Shown here in pieces: positions 1 through 7,424 of a stretch of DNA of 12,671 bases (positions are counted from its first letter, which is position 1; each line of letters opens with the position of its first letter). Under the pieces are notes generated by a model. That model was not told the origin of the DNA, searched no databases, and saw only the letters and a list, made by a program, of their open reading frames with translations. The DNA lies in assembly GCA_002362175.1 (NCBI GenBank), contig DETU01000048.1, positions 1 through 12,671 on the forward strand. Reading direction: 5' to 3'. Source of the DNA: Ruminococcus sp. UBA3280 (GTDB taxonomy: Bacteria > Bacillota > Clostridia > Oscillospirales > Ruminococcaceae). The position numbers were made by a program, and so were the translations under genes.

Positions 1-19
1 AGTTTATATGAAATAAACT
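1..19. terminator. AT-rich inverted repeat after the pectate lyase gene, possible terminator
   Basis: AGTTTAT and ATAAACT form a 7-bp stem around a 5-base loop, just past the stop codon of the leftward pectate lyase gene. The stem is entirely AT except for one G-C pair, and any U-tract on the minus strand would lie beyond the window edge. It could equally be chance in AT-rich DNA. Confidence 0.3.
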
Positions 20-23
20 ATTA

Positions 24-2801
24 TTATTTTTTTATAATAACTTGTCGTATCATAACCATATCAAATACATCTATTTTTCCGTCCTCGTATAAATCTCCTG
101 CTTTCCAGTCAATCAGACTGCCGTTTGCGAGAAGATACTTCTGCATCATAGTAAGGTCTGCAACAGTCAATTCACCGTCGGAGTTAACATCGCCCTTTAT
201 TTTATCGGGGGTTGAAATCTGATAGGGAAGTTTATAGTCCACAGGAATCAGCTTCCATTTCTGACAGTTGTTATCATTCCATGTCCATTGCTGAACATTT
301 GCCCCTGAACCTGTTGAAGCGTCTGCAATTTCAACGCATGAAAGGTCTTTTGACGAACGTGTAACAATAGTATAAGAGCCGTCCTCGTTGTCTACCAGCT
401 TGAAATACTGACTGCTTGATTTAAGAGGGTCATTTATATAGATATTAGAACCGTTCTTACCGTTGTCACACTGGAGAAGCAGATTGTTTCCTTTGTCCAC
501 TCCCGAATATATGTAGTAATAACCCCAGTTTACTTTTTCAAAGTGCCATACATTATGCTGTGAAGGTTTTGAAGTATCTCCGCCCCACTGCTGAACATTT
601 GCACCTGCTTCCGCTTTTCCGTCCTTAACTTCCATAAACTGACCACTGTTTACATTCTGAATCATGTAATTTTTGTTTGTATCAATTTCAGCACCGTCTT
701 TGATTGTGATTTTTTCAGCAATCCATTTCTGAGAATCACTGCCGTTTGACTGCCACTGTATTATATTCGCACCAGATGAAGCAGAGTCGCTTTCAACGCC
801 TATACAGCTTTTATCCTTGCTTGATTTTGTGAAAATGGTATAAGTACCGTCGCCGTTATCGGCAAACTTGAATTTGCGTGCGTCTGATTCGTCGTTAGTC
901 CATATACCTATATTTGTGCCGTTTTCAGTACTTCCGTGTGCAAGGTCAAGAAAATATGTTTTTCCGTCGCCAACGCATGAACGTATATAGTAGTAGCCGT
1001 CGCCTGCGTCTATGAGTTTCCACGTATTGTGAACTGCTTCGCCGTCCGCACCCCACTGCTGAACGTTTGCACCTGATTCAGCTTTTGCACCGTCCACTTC
1101 CATGTAAAGACCACTACCGACGTTTTTAAACATATATTTTACAGAAGTATCCATAACAGCCGAAACGACGGGAACATTTGTATTTACATTTATTGACTTC
1201 AGAAACGGTGATGAATATTTTGTTGCAACATATTTTGACATATCACTGTCGCCGATATATTTTATCTTGTTTCCCGAAGTCTGACAGCCTGCATATGCGT
1301 TACAGAAATCCTTTACATCAGTACCGCCTTTATTGTAAGCATCAATAAGTGAATAACCATAGTTTGATTTATTCGGATACCATTTGCTTTGATTCTTTAT
1401 TGAAACCGATACTTTTTCAGGAGTTGCACCGCTTGTCTTTGCATAATATGAACCGCTGTCACGGTAAGGGTCATTGCCAACGCCCGCCGAAATGCAGTAC
1501 GGATATATATTCTCGTATGACTGAAAACGACAGTTTTCACTTACGATATTTGAACCGTCGCCACCTATAATCTGAGACGTACCGCTTCCGTTGCCCGAAT
1601 CGTTTCCCTCAAAGTAGTTATTGTATATATGACCGTTTCCGTTTCCTATCTGCGGACATCTTCTTATATTTTTTTCCCATTTGTTATAACACAAAGTTGT
1701 ACGACAGCGTGAAGTTTCATCGTTCTGTGTACCATAAGCAACCGTCCAGTAACGGTTTTTGAGGTTACAATAGGAAATTGTGATATAATCGGGACTGCGT
1801 AGTCTGTCCTTTGCGTCGAGATAACTTTCATACGGTGTATTAATCCATATGAATTTGCCTACTTCGTCCTGACCGTTACCGGTCTTGTCATATGAAAGAT
1901 TGTTTGTAAATGTGCAGTGGTCAATCCATATATTTCTTGATGACCATATATTTATCAGGATTCTGTTTTTTACATTGACAGCCTGAAAGTCAATATTTCT
2001 GAAAATAATATTATCGCTCGGACTGTCGTTTTCCGCACCGTAAGCATCATTGGTGCGGAACTGACAGTCATAAATTGTATTTGCACCGTATGAACCGACG
2101 ATAGTCTTGTTGTCACGGATACGTGTATTTCCGTGCGACTGCATATCAATTTTACCGTTTATAACGATTGTATAGGGCTTAGGGTCGTCAAGATATTTCA
2201 TTAAATCTTTGTCGGTACTTACAGAGACCGTTTCGCCGAAAAGTCCGCCGACCGCACTTGCCTTTTCGCCCTCGTCACACATTGCATTGCCTGCAAATCC
2301 TTCAATTCCGTCAAGATTTATTTTGTATTTCTGATAATTACCGCCGTTATAATCCGACAGCATAAAAGTATCCGAATCGGGATTGAAAGTAAGAGCCTTT
2401 GAACTGTCCTGACTGCTTACTATTTTATAATAAAGATTATATCCGTCAAAATCTTTCTGCACCCCTTCGATTTTCCAGCGTTGTGAAGCCTTGTCGGAAT
2501 CTTTCTCTATTGCCGTACTGTTATCGCTTGCCGTAAGAATACCGCCGTTTCCCGAAATTTCATAAACACCGTCGCTTACATAATTCAAAGACCATTTTTC
2601 AGAATCAGTTCCGTTGAAAACGTCAGACTTTATTGAAGTTCCCGAAACGTTTACATTACGGTCAGTATCTGATATACCGATTAAAAATTCCTGAACAGGA
2701 TAAGATTCTTCTGCATGGGTTTCCACGGAATTTATGTCCATGCAACAGAATGATGTTGCAAGTGATGCGACAGAAACCACGCTTAAAAATTTTTTGTACA
2801 T
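24..2801 (-). CDS. Secreted dockerin-bearing polysaccharide lyase family 1 (pectate/pectin lyase-like) with ricin-type modules
   Basis: A 925-residue exported enzyme predicted to cleave pectic polysaccharide by beta-elimination outside the cell, probably in a cellulosome. Order of parts: signal peptide 1-30 (cleavage after THA); an N-terminal ricin/beta-trefoil-like region about 34-165 with QRW and QKY motifs; a PL1 parallel beta-helix about 185-535; two tandem CBM13/ricin-type modules about 553-694 and 711-853 with repeated GANVQQW motifs; and a type I dockerin 870-925. PL1 hallmarks seen are NIWIDHCTF (290-298) and RCPQIGNG followed by HIYNNYF (381-397). R381 fits the catalytic Arg of PelC. 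By eye, however, the positions for the second Arg (G386), the HxK lysine (W352) and the usual calcium aspartates are changed, so substrate and calcium need are uncertain. Dockerin loops start at D871 and D903; Y905 replaces the usual Asn/Asp ligand. The start has GGGAGG nine bases upstream. The gene is transcribed alone from a near-perfect promoter. Family fold and secretion are well supported; exact specificity is inference. Confidence 0.9.
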   Translation of the reverse strand: MYKKFLSVVSVASLATSFCCMDINSVETHAEESYPVQEFLIGISDTDRNVNVSGTSIKSDVFNGTDSEKWSLNYVSDGVYEISGNGGILTASDNSTAIEKDSDKASQRWKIEGVQKDFDGYNLYYKIVSSQDSSKALTFNPDSDTFMLSDYNGGNYQKYKINLDGIEGFAGNAMCDEGEKASAVGGLFGETVSVSTDKDLMKYLDDPKPYTIVINGKIDMQSHGNTRIRDNKTIVGSYGANTIYDCQFRTNDAYGAENDSPSDNIIFRNIDFQAVNVKNRILINIWSSRNIWIDHCTFTNNLSYDKTGNGQDEVGKFIWINTPYESYLDAKDRLRSPDYITISYCNLKNRYWTVAYGTQNDETSRCRTTLCYNKWEKNIRRCPQIGNGNGHIYNNYFEGNDSGNGSGTSQIIGGDGSNIVSENCRFQSYENIYPYCISAGVGNDPYRDSGSYYAKTSGATPEKVSVSIKNQSKWYPNKSNYGYSLIDAYNKGGTDVKDFCNAYAGCQTSGNKIKYIGDSDMSKYVATKYSSPFLKSINVNTNVPVVSAVMDTSVKYMFKNVGSGLYMEVDGAKAESGANVQQWGADGEAVHNTWKLIDAGDGYYYIRSCVGDGKTYFLDLAHGSTENGTNIGIWTNDESDARKFKFADNGDGTYTIFTKSSKDKSCIGVESDSASSGANIIQWQSNGSDSQKWIAEKITIKDGAEIDTNKNYMIQNVNSGQFMEVKDGKAEAGANVQQWGGDTSKPSQHNVWHFEKVNWGYYYIYSGVDKGNNLLLQCDNGKNGSNIYINDPLKSSSQYFKLVDNEDGSYTIVTRSSKDLSCVEIADASTGSGANVQQWTWNDNNCQKWKLIPVDYKLPYQISTPDKIKGDVNSDGELTVADLTMMQKYLLANGSLIDWKAGDLYEDGKIDVFDMVMIRQVIIKK
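243..1145 (-). repeat. Tandem duplication of a CBM13/ricin-type module inside the lyase gene
   Basis: Two copies of a module of about 142 codons lie at roughly 720-1145 and 243-671. Each begins with a YM(F/I)(K/Q)NV.SG..MEV segment, continues with GANVQQWG, and ends with a Q-K-W motif. Similarity is also visible in the DNA, for example the stretches near 582-650 and 1051-1125 that encode the AE(S/A)GANVQQWG segment. The duplication is presumably an intragenic expansion that increases carbohydrate-binding valency. Confidence 0.8.
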
Positions 2802-2851
2802 AATAATATGCCTCCCGACAAAAGATTTTTTAAAGTTTACTGTTTGTTCAT

Positions 2852-2880
2852 ATTATAACACATATCACAAAAAATGTCAA
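2852..2880 (-). promoter_or_regulatory. Sigma-A promoter of the dockerin pectate lyase gene
   Basis: Read on the minus strand, TTGACA (2875-2880) and TATAAT (2852-2857) are separated by 17 bases. Both hexamers are exact consensus matches with ideal spacing. The predicted transcript starts near 2845, giving a leader of roughly 45 bases with the GGGAGG ribosome site. I see no clear operator palindrome next to it. Confidence 0.85.
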
Positions 2881-2968
2881 CATTGATGGCAAATATTTTT
2901 TTAATTTTACTGTGAAGATGTGTTTATCGTGTCAGGAATAAATCAGACGATTCTGCACATACTTATAA

Positions 2969-2975
2969 AGAGGTG
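2969..2975 (+). promoter_or_regulatory. Ribosome binding site that sets the start of the 89-residue protein
   Basis: AGAGGTG lies six bases before the ATG at 2982. An in-frame GTG at 2973 lies within this Shine-Dalgarno sequence, so it cannot be the real start. Confidence 0.75.
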
Positions 2976-2981
2976 ATAAAC

Positions 2982-3251
2982 ATGGCAAAAAATGGAATGA
3001 AACGCCCTGATTATACTGATAATCATTCAAATAAATTATCTGTTCCTGAAATTCAGGGAAAAGCAAAGTCGGGAACGATTCCTGCCAATCCGATTATTGC
3101 GGGAACATCTTCTTTTTCTCAGAAAGTATGGCACAATAAATCCTACTCTCACGAAATACCAATATCTGACGCATATCATGTCATCGACAATGACATTGCA
3201 CGTGATAATTTGGAAAACGATATCCCTGCGGCAGATTTACAGGATATATAA
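2982..3251 (+). CDS. Small hypothetical protein, 89 residues
   Basis: I do not recognise a family. The product is a short hydrophilic protein with no signal peptide, no membrane segment and no cysteine, so it is probably cytoplasmic. The N-terminus is basic and Asn/Lys-rich (MAKNGMKRPDYTDNHSNK). The middle is rich in Pro, Gly and Ser and may be flexible, and the C-terminal 25 residues are acidic (VIDNDIARDN, then DIPAADLQDI). The start at 2982 is chosen because AGAGGTG sits six bases upstream. It is oriented away from the lyase gene and converges on the esterase gene, ending at a strong hairpin. That terminator and the good ribosome site argue for a real gene rather than a chance frame. No convincing promoter was seen between it and the divergent lyase promoter. 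Function is unknown. Confidence 0.6.
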   Translation: MAKNGMKRPDYTDNHSNKLSVPEIQGKAKSGTIPANPIIAGTSSFSQKVWHNKSYSHEIPISDAYHVIDNDIARDNLENDIPAADLQDI

Positions 3252-3256
3252 AAACA

Positions 3257-3282
3257 AAAATCCCCTTATTACAGGGGATTTT
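3257..3282. terminator. Bidirectional intrinsic terminator between convergent genes
   Basis: AAAATCCCC and GGGGATTTT form a perfect 9-bp stem around the 8-base loop TTATTACA. On the plus strand it is followed by GTTTTTT, serving the 89-residue gene. On the minus strand the right arm runs into TTTTTGTTTTT, serving the esterase gene that ends at 3309. Confidence 0.85.
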
Positions 3283-3308
3283 GTTTTTTATGATATTATT
3301 ATAAAATT

Positions 3309-4520
3309 TTAGTCTGTTTTAGTTGATATGTTTCTTTTAATAATCTCTTTTCTGAGCATACCGATGTCAAAACTGTCAAGAGTACCGTCATTGTTTACGT
3401 CATATTTCAGGGCGTTTTCGACGGTGATTCCATGATTTTCACGACCCAAAACGTAATTTCCGAGTGCTACTAAATCGGCTATTCTGTACGGGATTTCTTC
3501 TTCTGACTGATTAGTTGTAGTAGTTGTTGTCGTTGTAGTTGTTTCGGTCGTTGTTTCACTTGACGTTGTAGTTTCGGTAGACGTTGTTGTTTCTGTAGAA
3601 GTGGTAGTTGTAGTAGTCATAGTGGTTGTTGTCTCGGTAGACGTAGTAATTTCGGTAGTTGTAGTAGTTTCGTTATTGTTATTGATATTAAGATATTCCT
3701 TTATGCGACCCGACCAGTAAACGCCCATTGCTTCATAGCCTGATTCATTCGGGTGAACACCGTCATTTAACTGTGTTTCCTTGTCAACGACGTTGTGAAT
3801 ATCGGCAAATTCAACATTTTTTCCCTCGTCCTGAAGTTTGTCAACAAGTACAGGGATTGAATTGTTGTAGCTGTCAATATATCCCTGAATAATTTCATAG
3901 AAATCTTCGGGCGCATTCTGCCATCTTTCGTCACCGTAAGACCAGAACCAGTCATAGACAACAGAAACGTCAATATCGGGGATTGTGCTTACAAATATAA
4001 CTGTATCATCTCTTGTATTATCGGAAATGTAGTTGATGAGATTTTCAAGACGGTCTGTTATTCCCTCATTATAGGCACTGAGAATGTCATTTGTACCAAT
4101 CTGCAACATTATAATATCGGGGTCATAAGTCTGTAACATATTGCCGTTCTGTAAGGTTTCAAGAATACCCTGTCTTGTTTCAGTACCTTCCATATATTGA
4201 ATGGCGTAACCGCTGTAACCGCAGTGGTTGCTGTCATAAGTTACGGTATTGCCATTGTATTCAAAACTTTCGGGATAGTCGTTATTAGGACCTACCATAT
4301 CAATATTATAGTTGTTGTTCTGACTGAAATTATAATAAAAATATTTTCTGTAGCCTCCGGACGACTGGTAGCCGTGAGTAATTGAATCGCCTATGGGCAT
4401 AATTTTTATGGTGTTATCTGTTTTGTTTTCTTCAACGGCACTGAGTGTCATGCTTTGTACGGCAAAAAACGAAACTGACAAAGCCGTTGCAGTTATTAAG
4501 GACATAATTTTTCCTTTCAT
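3309..4520 (-). CDS. Secreted SGNH/GDSL esterase (CE3-like acetylxylan esterase) with Thr-rich linker and one-loop dockerin
   Basis: A 403-residue exported esterase, likely removing acetyl groups from xylan or another hemicellulose. Parts: signal peptide 1-28 (cleavage after LSA); SGNH hydrolase domain about 35-277; Thr/Glu/Ser linker 284-336; dockerin-like tail 344-396. Catalytic blocks seen: PIGDSITHG (42-50, nucleophile Ser46), GYSGY (101-105, block II Gly), IGTND (141-145, oxyanion Asn144) and DGVHPN (253-258, Asp253/His256). The segment IKIMPIGDSITHG followed by GGYRKYFYYN and DMVGPN resembles CE3 enzymes. The dockerin keeps a full calcium loop only in its second half (DVNNDG, D374-D385). 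The first half has the helix IADLVALGNYVLGR but no Asp/Asn loop before it. The ATG has AAAGGAG nine bases upstream; an alternative Met6 has a weaker site. The gene is monocistronic with its own promoter. SGNH identity is firm; CE3 and the acetylxylan substrate are inference. Confidence 0.88.
   Translation of the reverse strand: MKGKIMSLITATALSVSFFAVQSMTLSAVEENKTDNTIKIMPIGDSITHGYQSSGGYRKYFYYNFSQNNNYNIDMVGPNNDYPESFEYNGNTVTYDSNHCGYSGYAIQYMEGTETRQGILETLQNGNMLQTYDPDIIMLQIGTNDILSAYNEGITDRLENLINYISDNTRDDTVIFVSTIPDIDVSVVYDWFWSYGDERWQNAPEDFYEIIQGYIDSYNNSIPVLVDKLQDEGKNVEFADIHNVVDKETQLNDGVHPNESGYEAMGVYWSGRIKEYLNINNNNETTTTTEITTSTETTTTMTTTTTTSTETTTSTETTTSSETTTETTTTTTTTTTNQSEEEIPYRIADLVALGNYVLGRENHGITVENALKYDVNNDGTLDSFDIGMLRKEIIKRNISTKTD
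3513..3671 (-). repeat. Low-complexity Thr/Ser/Glu linker repeat
   Basis: This coding stretch specifies about 53 residues made almost only of Thr, Ser and Glu, in irregular TTT and STETTT units between the esterase and dockerin domains. It has the form of a flexible, possibly O-glycosylated linker. Length variation between strains by slippage is plausible. Confidence 0.85.
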
Positions 4521-4566
4521 TTTATCATACTCCTTTTAGAAATTTTATCCGTTTTATTATACTATC

Positions 4567-4595
4567 ATTTTATCATATAAGAAATTGTCTGTCAA
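4567..4595 (-). promoter_or_regulatory. Sigma-A promoter of the dockerin esterase gene
   Basis: On the minus strand TTGACA (4590-4595) is followed after 17 bases by TAAAAT (4567-4572), a five-of-six match. The predicted start near 4560 gives a leader of about 40 bases. It is divergent from the adhE promoter, about 37 bases away. Confidence 0.8.
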
Positions 4596-4632
4596 TGCTT
4601 GTAAAAAATTTCTGATAACCATAGTAAACAAC

Positions 4633-4662
4633 TTGTATTTTAATGGAAAAGTGTGGTATAAT
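4633..4662 (+). promoter_or_regulatory. Extended -10 promoter for adhE
   Basis: TTGTAT (4633-4638) and TATAAT (4657-4662) are separated by 18 bases, and a TG one base before the -10 makes it an extended -10 promoter. The predicted transcript starts near 4669, leaving a leader of about 100 bases before the adhE ATG. The Rex-like palindrome lies within that leader. Confidence 0.7.
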
Positions 4663-4718
4663 ATACATAGTGCAGATAAAAAATGACATAAGTATAAAAC
4701 TTTTGTGCATTATCATAG

Positions 4719-4736
4719 TTGTTAAAAAAATAACAA
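4719..4736 (+). promoter_or_regulatory. Rex-like redox operator upstream of adhE
   Basis: TTGTTAAAAAAATAACAA is a palindrome with arms TTGTTA and TAACAA. It matches the Rex consensus TTGTTAANNNNTTAACAA at 13 of its 14 specified positions. Rex is the NADH-sensing repressor of fermentation genes in Firmicutes, and adhE genes are among its well-known targets, so context supports the call. The box lies about 50 bases downstream of the predicted start, so repression would be by blocking elongation, or there is a second, unrecognised promoter. No rex gene is in the window. Confidence 0.72.
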
Positions 4737-4761
4737 TTTTTCTGCGTAATTAAAATGTACT

Positions 4762-4766
4762 GGAGG
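4762..4766 (+). promoter_or_regulatory. Ribosome binding site that sets the adhE start
   Basis: GGAGG lies six bases before the ATG at 4773. An in-frame ATG at 4755 would put this site inside the coding region and has no ribosome site of its own. Confidence 0.85.
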
Positions 4767-4772
4767 AATAGT

Positions 4773-7409
4773 ATGGATAACAGAAACTATGAAATAGTTG
4801 ACAGCGTTGAACAGCTTGAAAAGGCTATTGAACGTGTACGGAAAGCTCAGAAAGTGTTTTCGTCATATAGTCAGGAGCAGGTGGACAAAATTTTCCGTGC
4901 GTCTGCTATTGCTGTCAATAAGGAGCGTATTTCCCTTGCAAAGCTTGCGGTTGAGGAAACGGGAATGGGAATAGTTGAAGATAAAGTGATTAAGAATCAC
5001 TATGCTTCCGAGTACATTTACAACAAGTACAGATATACAAAAACCTGCGGTGTCATTGAGGAAAACAAGGCTTACGGCACTAAAAGGATTGCAGAACCTA
5101 TCGGCGTTATTGCAGCAGTAATCCCAACCACTAACCCTACTTCAACAGCGATATTCAAGACATTACTTGCCCTAAAAACAAGAAATGGTATTATCATAAG
5201 TCCGCACCCGAGAGCAAAGAAATCTACAATTGAAGCGGCTAAAACAGTTCTTGAAGCGGCGGTAGAGGCAGGAGCTCCGGAAGATATAATTGCGTGGATA
5301 GATGTACCCAGTCTTGACATGACAAATCTTGTAATGCGTGAAGCAGATATTATACTTGCCACAGGCGGTCCGGGAATGGTTCGTGCGGCTTATTCGAGCG
5401 GAAAGCCTGCTATTGGTGTTGGTGCGGGAAATACACCTGCAATTATTGACGATTCGGCGGACGTTGTTCTTGCCGTAAACTCAATCATTCATTCAAAGAC
5501 TTTTGACAATGGCATGATTTGTGCGTCAGAACAGTCGGTGATTGTTCTTGAAAGTATCTATGATAAAGTAAAGGCTGAATTTTCAGTGAGAGGCTGTTAC
5601 TTCCTCAATGACGAAGAAAAGGAAAAAGTCCGCAGGGCTATTTTAATAAACGGTTCACTTAATGCGAAGATAGTCGGACAGAGTGCATATAAAATTGCCG
5701 AAATATCAGGTGTGAACGTTCCCGACGGAACTAAAATTCTCATAGGAGAAGTGGAAAGCACTGAACTTTCAGAAGAATTTGCACATGAAAAACTTTCTCC
5801 CGTTCTTGCAATGTATAAATCCCCCGATATTAATGACGCTTTTGAAAAAGCAGAAAAACTTATAGCAGATGGCGGATATGGTCATACATCGTCGGTTTAT
5901 CTTGATGTGAAAACTCAGCAGGACAAGCTTGAAGAATTTCAGAGACGAATGAAAACCTGTCGTATTCTTGTCAATACTCCGTCGTCACATGGCGGAATAG
6001 GTGATATATATAATTTTAACCTTGCACCGTCTCTCACACTGGGCTGTGGTTCATGGGGTGGAAATTCTGTCAGTGAAAACGTCGGTGTAAAGCATCTTAT
6101 CAATATAAAGACTGTTGCCGAGAGGAGAGAAAATATGCTGTGGTTCAGAACGCCCGAAAAGATTTACATGAAACGTGGCTGTCTGCCTGTTGCACTTGAC
6201 GAACTCGGTACGGTTATGAATAAAAAGCGTGCGTTTATTGTTACAGATAAATTTCTTTATGAAAACGGTTATACAAAGCCGATTGCAGACAAGCTTGACG
6301 ATATGGGAATACAACACGCCGTTTTCTTTGATGTTGAACCTGACCCTACACTTGAATGTGCGGAAAATGGTGCAAAACAGATGACATCTTTCAGACCTGA
6401 TGTTATTATTGCACTCGGCGGAGGTTCTGCAATGGACGCTGCAAAAATTATGTGGGTGCTTTATGAACACCCAGAAGCTGATTTTATGGATATGGCTATG
6501 CGTTTCATGGATATAAGAAAGAGAGTATATACGTTCTCGGAAATGGGAGAAAAGGCTTATTTTGTGGCAATTCCGACTTCTGCCGGAACAGGTTCGGAAG
6601 TAACGCCGTTTGCGGTTATCACAGACGGAAAAACAGGTGTAAAATATCCTCTTGCCGACTATGCACTTATGCCCGATATGGCAATTATTGACACTGATTT
6701 TCATATGACCGCCCCTAAAGGTCTCACAGCAGCGTCGGGTATTGATGCCGTAACCCATGCTATTGAGGCTTACGCTTCAATGATGGCTACCGACTTTACC
6801 GACAGTCTTGCACTAAGAGCTTTGAAAATTATATTTGCGTATCTTCCGCAGGCTTACGAGGATGGTGAAAACAATCCTCTGGCAAGGGAAAAAATGGCAA
6901 ATGCCGCTACTATGGCAGGTATGGCTTTTGCAAACGCATTTCTTGGAGTGTGTCATTCCATGGCTCATAAACTCGGTGCATTTCACCATCTTCCGCACGG
7001 TATAGCCAACGCCCTTTTAATAGAAGATGTCATGCGTTTCAATGCTTCGTCTGTACCTGCAAAAATGGGTACTTTCTCACAGTACAGTCACCCTCATACT
7101 CTTGAACGTTATGCAGAAATTGCCGATACTCTCGGTCTCGGAGGTAATAACGACAATGAAAAGCTTGAAAATCTCATAAATGCCATAAGGAAACTGCGTC
7201 ATAAAGTCGGAATAAAGGATACTGTTGCTGATTACGGAATAGATGAGCAGGATTTTCTTGACCATCTCGACGAAATGACGGAGCAGGCTTTTGATGACCA
7301 ATGTACAGGTGCAAACCCACGTTATCCGCTTATGAGTGAGATTAAACAGATGTATCTTAACGCTTATTACGGAAAGACTTTTGAAGAGAAGTCATATCCT
7401 GTCAACTGA
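4773..7409 (+). CDS. adhE: Bifunctional acetaldehyde-CoA/alcohol dehydrogenase
   Basis: Converts acetyl-CoA to acetaldehyde and then ethanol, using two NADH, in the cytoplasm; this is a main NADH sink in mixed-acid fermentation. The family forms helical filaments (spirosomes). The 878-residue length is normal for AdhE. Numbered from the ATG at 4773, the N-terminal aldehyde dehydrogenase domain spans about 10-440 with catalytic Cys250 in GMICASEQ and the conserved GVGAGNTPAII. The C-terminal iron-dependent alcohol dehydrogenase spans about 455-870, with NAD-binding GGGSAMDAAK (549-558) and predicted metal ligands Asp658, His662, His728 and His742, spaced as in E. coli AdhE. No key residue is missing. 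The start is fixed by GGAGG six bases upstream. A Rex-like palindrome lies in the leader. The APH-type kinase gene follows after 15 bases, so the two are probably co-transcribed. Identity is essentially certain; aldehyde or alcohol chain-length preference cannot be read here. Confidence 0.98.
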   Translation: MDNRNYEIVDSVEQLEKAIERVRKAQKVFSSYSQEQVDKIFRASAIAVNKERISLAKLAVEETGMGIVEDKVIKNHYASEYIYNKYRYTKTCGVIEENKAYGTKRIAEPIGVIAAVIPTTNPTSTAIFKTLLALKTRNGIIISPHPRAKKSTIEAAKTVLEAAVEAGAPEDIIAWIDVPSLDMTNLVMREADIILATGGPGMVRAAYSSGKPAIGVGAGNTPAIIDDSADVVLAVNSIIHSKTFDNGMICASEQSVIVLESIYDKVKAEFSVRGCYFLNDEEKEKVRRAILINGSLNAKIVGQSAYKIAEISGVNVPDGTKILIGEVESTELSEEFAHEKLSPVLAMYKSPDINDAFEKAEKLIADGGYGHTSSVYLDVKTQQDKLEEFQRRMKTCRILVNTPSSHGGIGDIYNFNLAPSLTLGCGSWGGNSVSENVGVKHLINIKTVAERRENMLWFRTPEKIYMKRGCLPVALDELGTVMNKKRAFIVTDKFLYENGYTKPIADKLDDMGIQHAVFFDVEPDPTLECAENGAKQMTSFRPDVIIALGGGSAMDAAKIMWVLYEHPEADFMDMAMRFMDIRKRVYTFSEMGEKAYFVAIPTSAGTGSEVTPFAVITDGKTGVKYPLADYALMPDMAIIDTDFHMTAPKGLTAASGIDAVTHAIEAYASMMATDFTDSLALRALKIIFAYLPQAYEDGENNPLAREKMANAATMAGMAFANAFLGVCHSMAHKLGAFHHLPHGIANALLIEDVMRFNASSVPAKMGTFSQYSHPHTLERYAEIADTLGLGGNNDNEKLENLINAIRKLRHKVGIKDTVADYGIDEQDFLDHLDEMTEQAFDDQCTGANPRYPLMSEIKQMYLNAYYGKTFEEKSYPVN

Positions 7410-7411
7410 TT

Positions 7412-7418
7412 GGAGGAG
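7412..7418 (+). promoter_or_regulatory. Ribosome binding site that sets the kinase start
   Basis: GGAGGAG lies six bases before the ATG at 7425 and three bases after the adhE stop codon. A TTG at 7410 in the same frame overlaps the site and is rejected as a start. Confidence 0.85.
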
Positions 7419-7424
7419 TGGAAC

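Noticed and set aside
3513..3671. Repeat array suggestive of CRISPR or minisatellite
   Set aside because: The repeats are in-frame Thr/Ser/Glu codons of a linker, with no regular spacer or constant repeat length.
4581..4612. GAAATT...AATTTC inverted repeat spanning the esterase -35
   Set aside because: The arms are only six AT-rich bases separated by about 19 bases, which is expected by chance here; I would not call an operator.
4612..4632. Possible second Rex half-site (TAAACAA) next to the adhE -35
   Set aside because: Only one arm resembles the consensus and the other does not match at all.
4755..4772. Earlier ATG giving AdhE six extra residues
   Set aside because: The GGAGG ribosome site would then be within the coding region, and there is no other Shine-Dalgarno sequence for this ATG.
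6051..6758. A 235-codon open frame on the minus strand
   Set aside because: It lies entirely inside adhE, whose protein is intact with every catalytic residue. Its translation is rich in Cys, His and Arg in the manner of a shadow frame and has no ribosome site.
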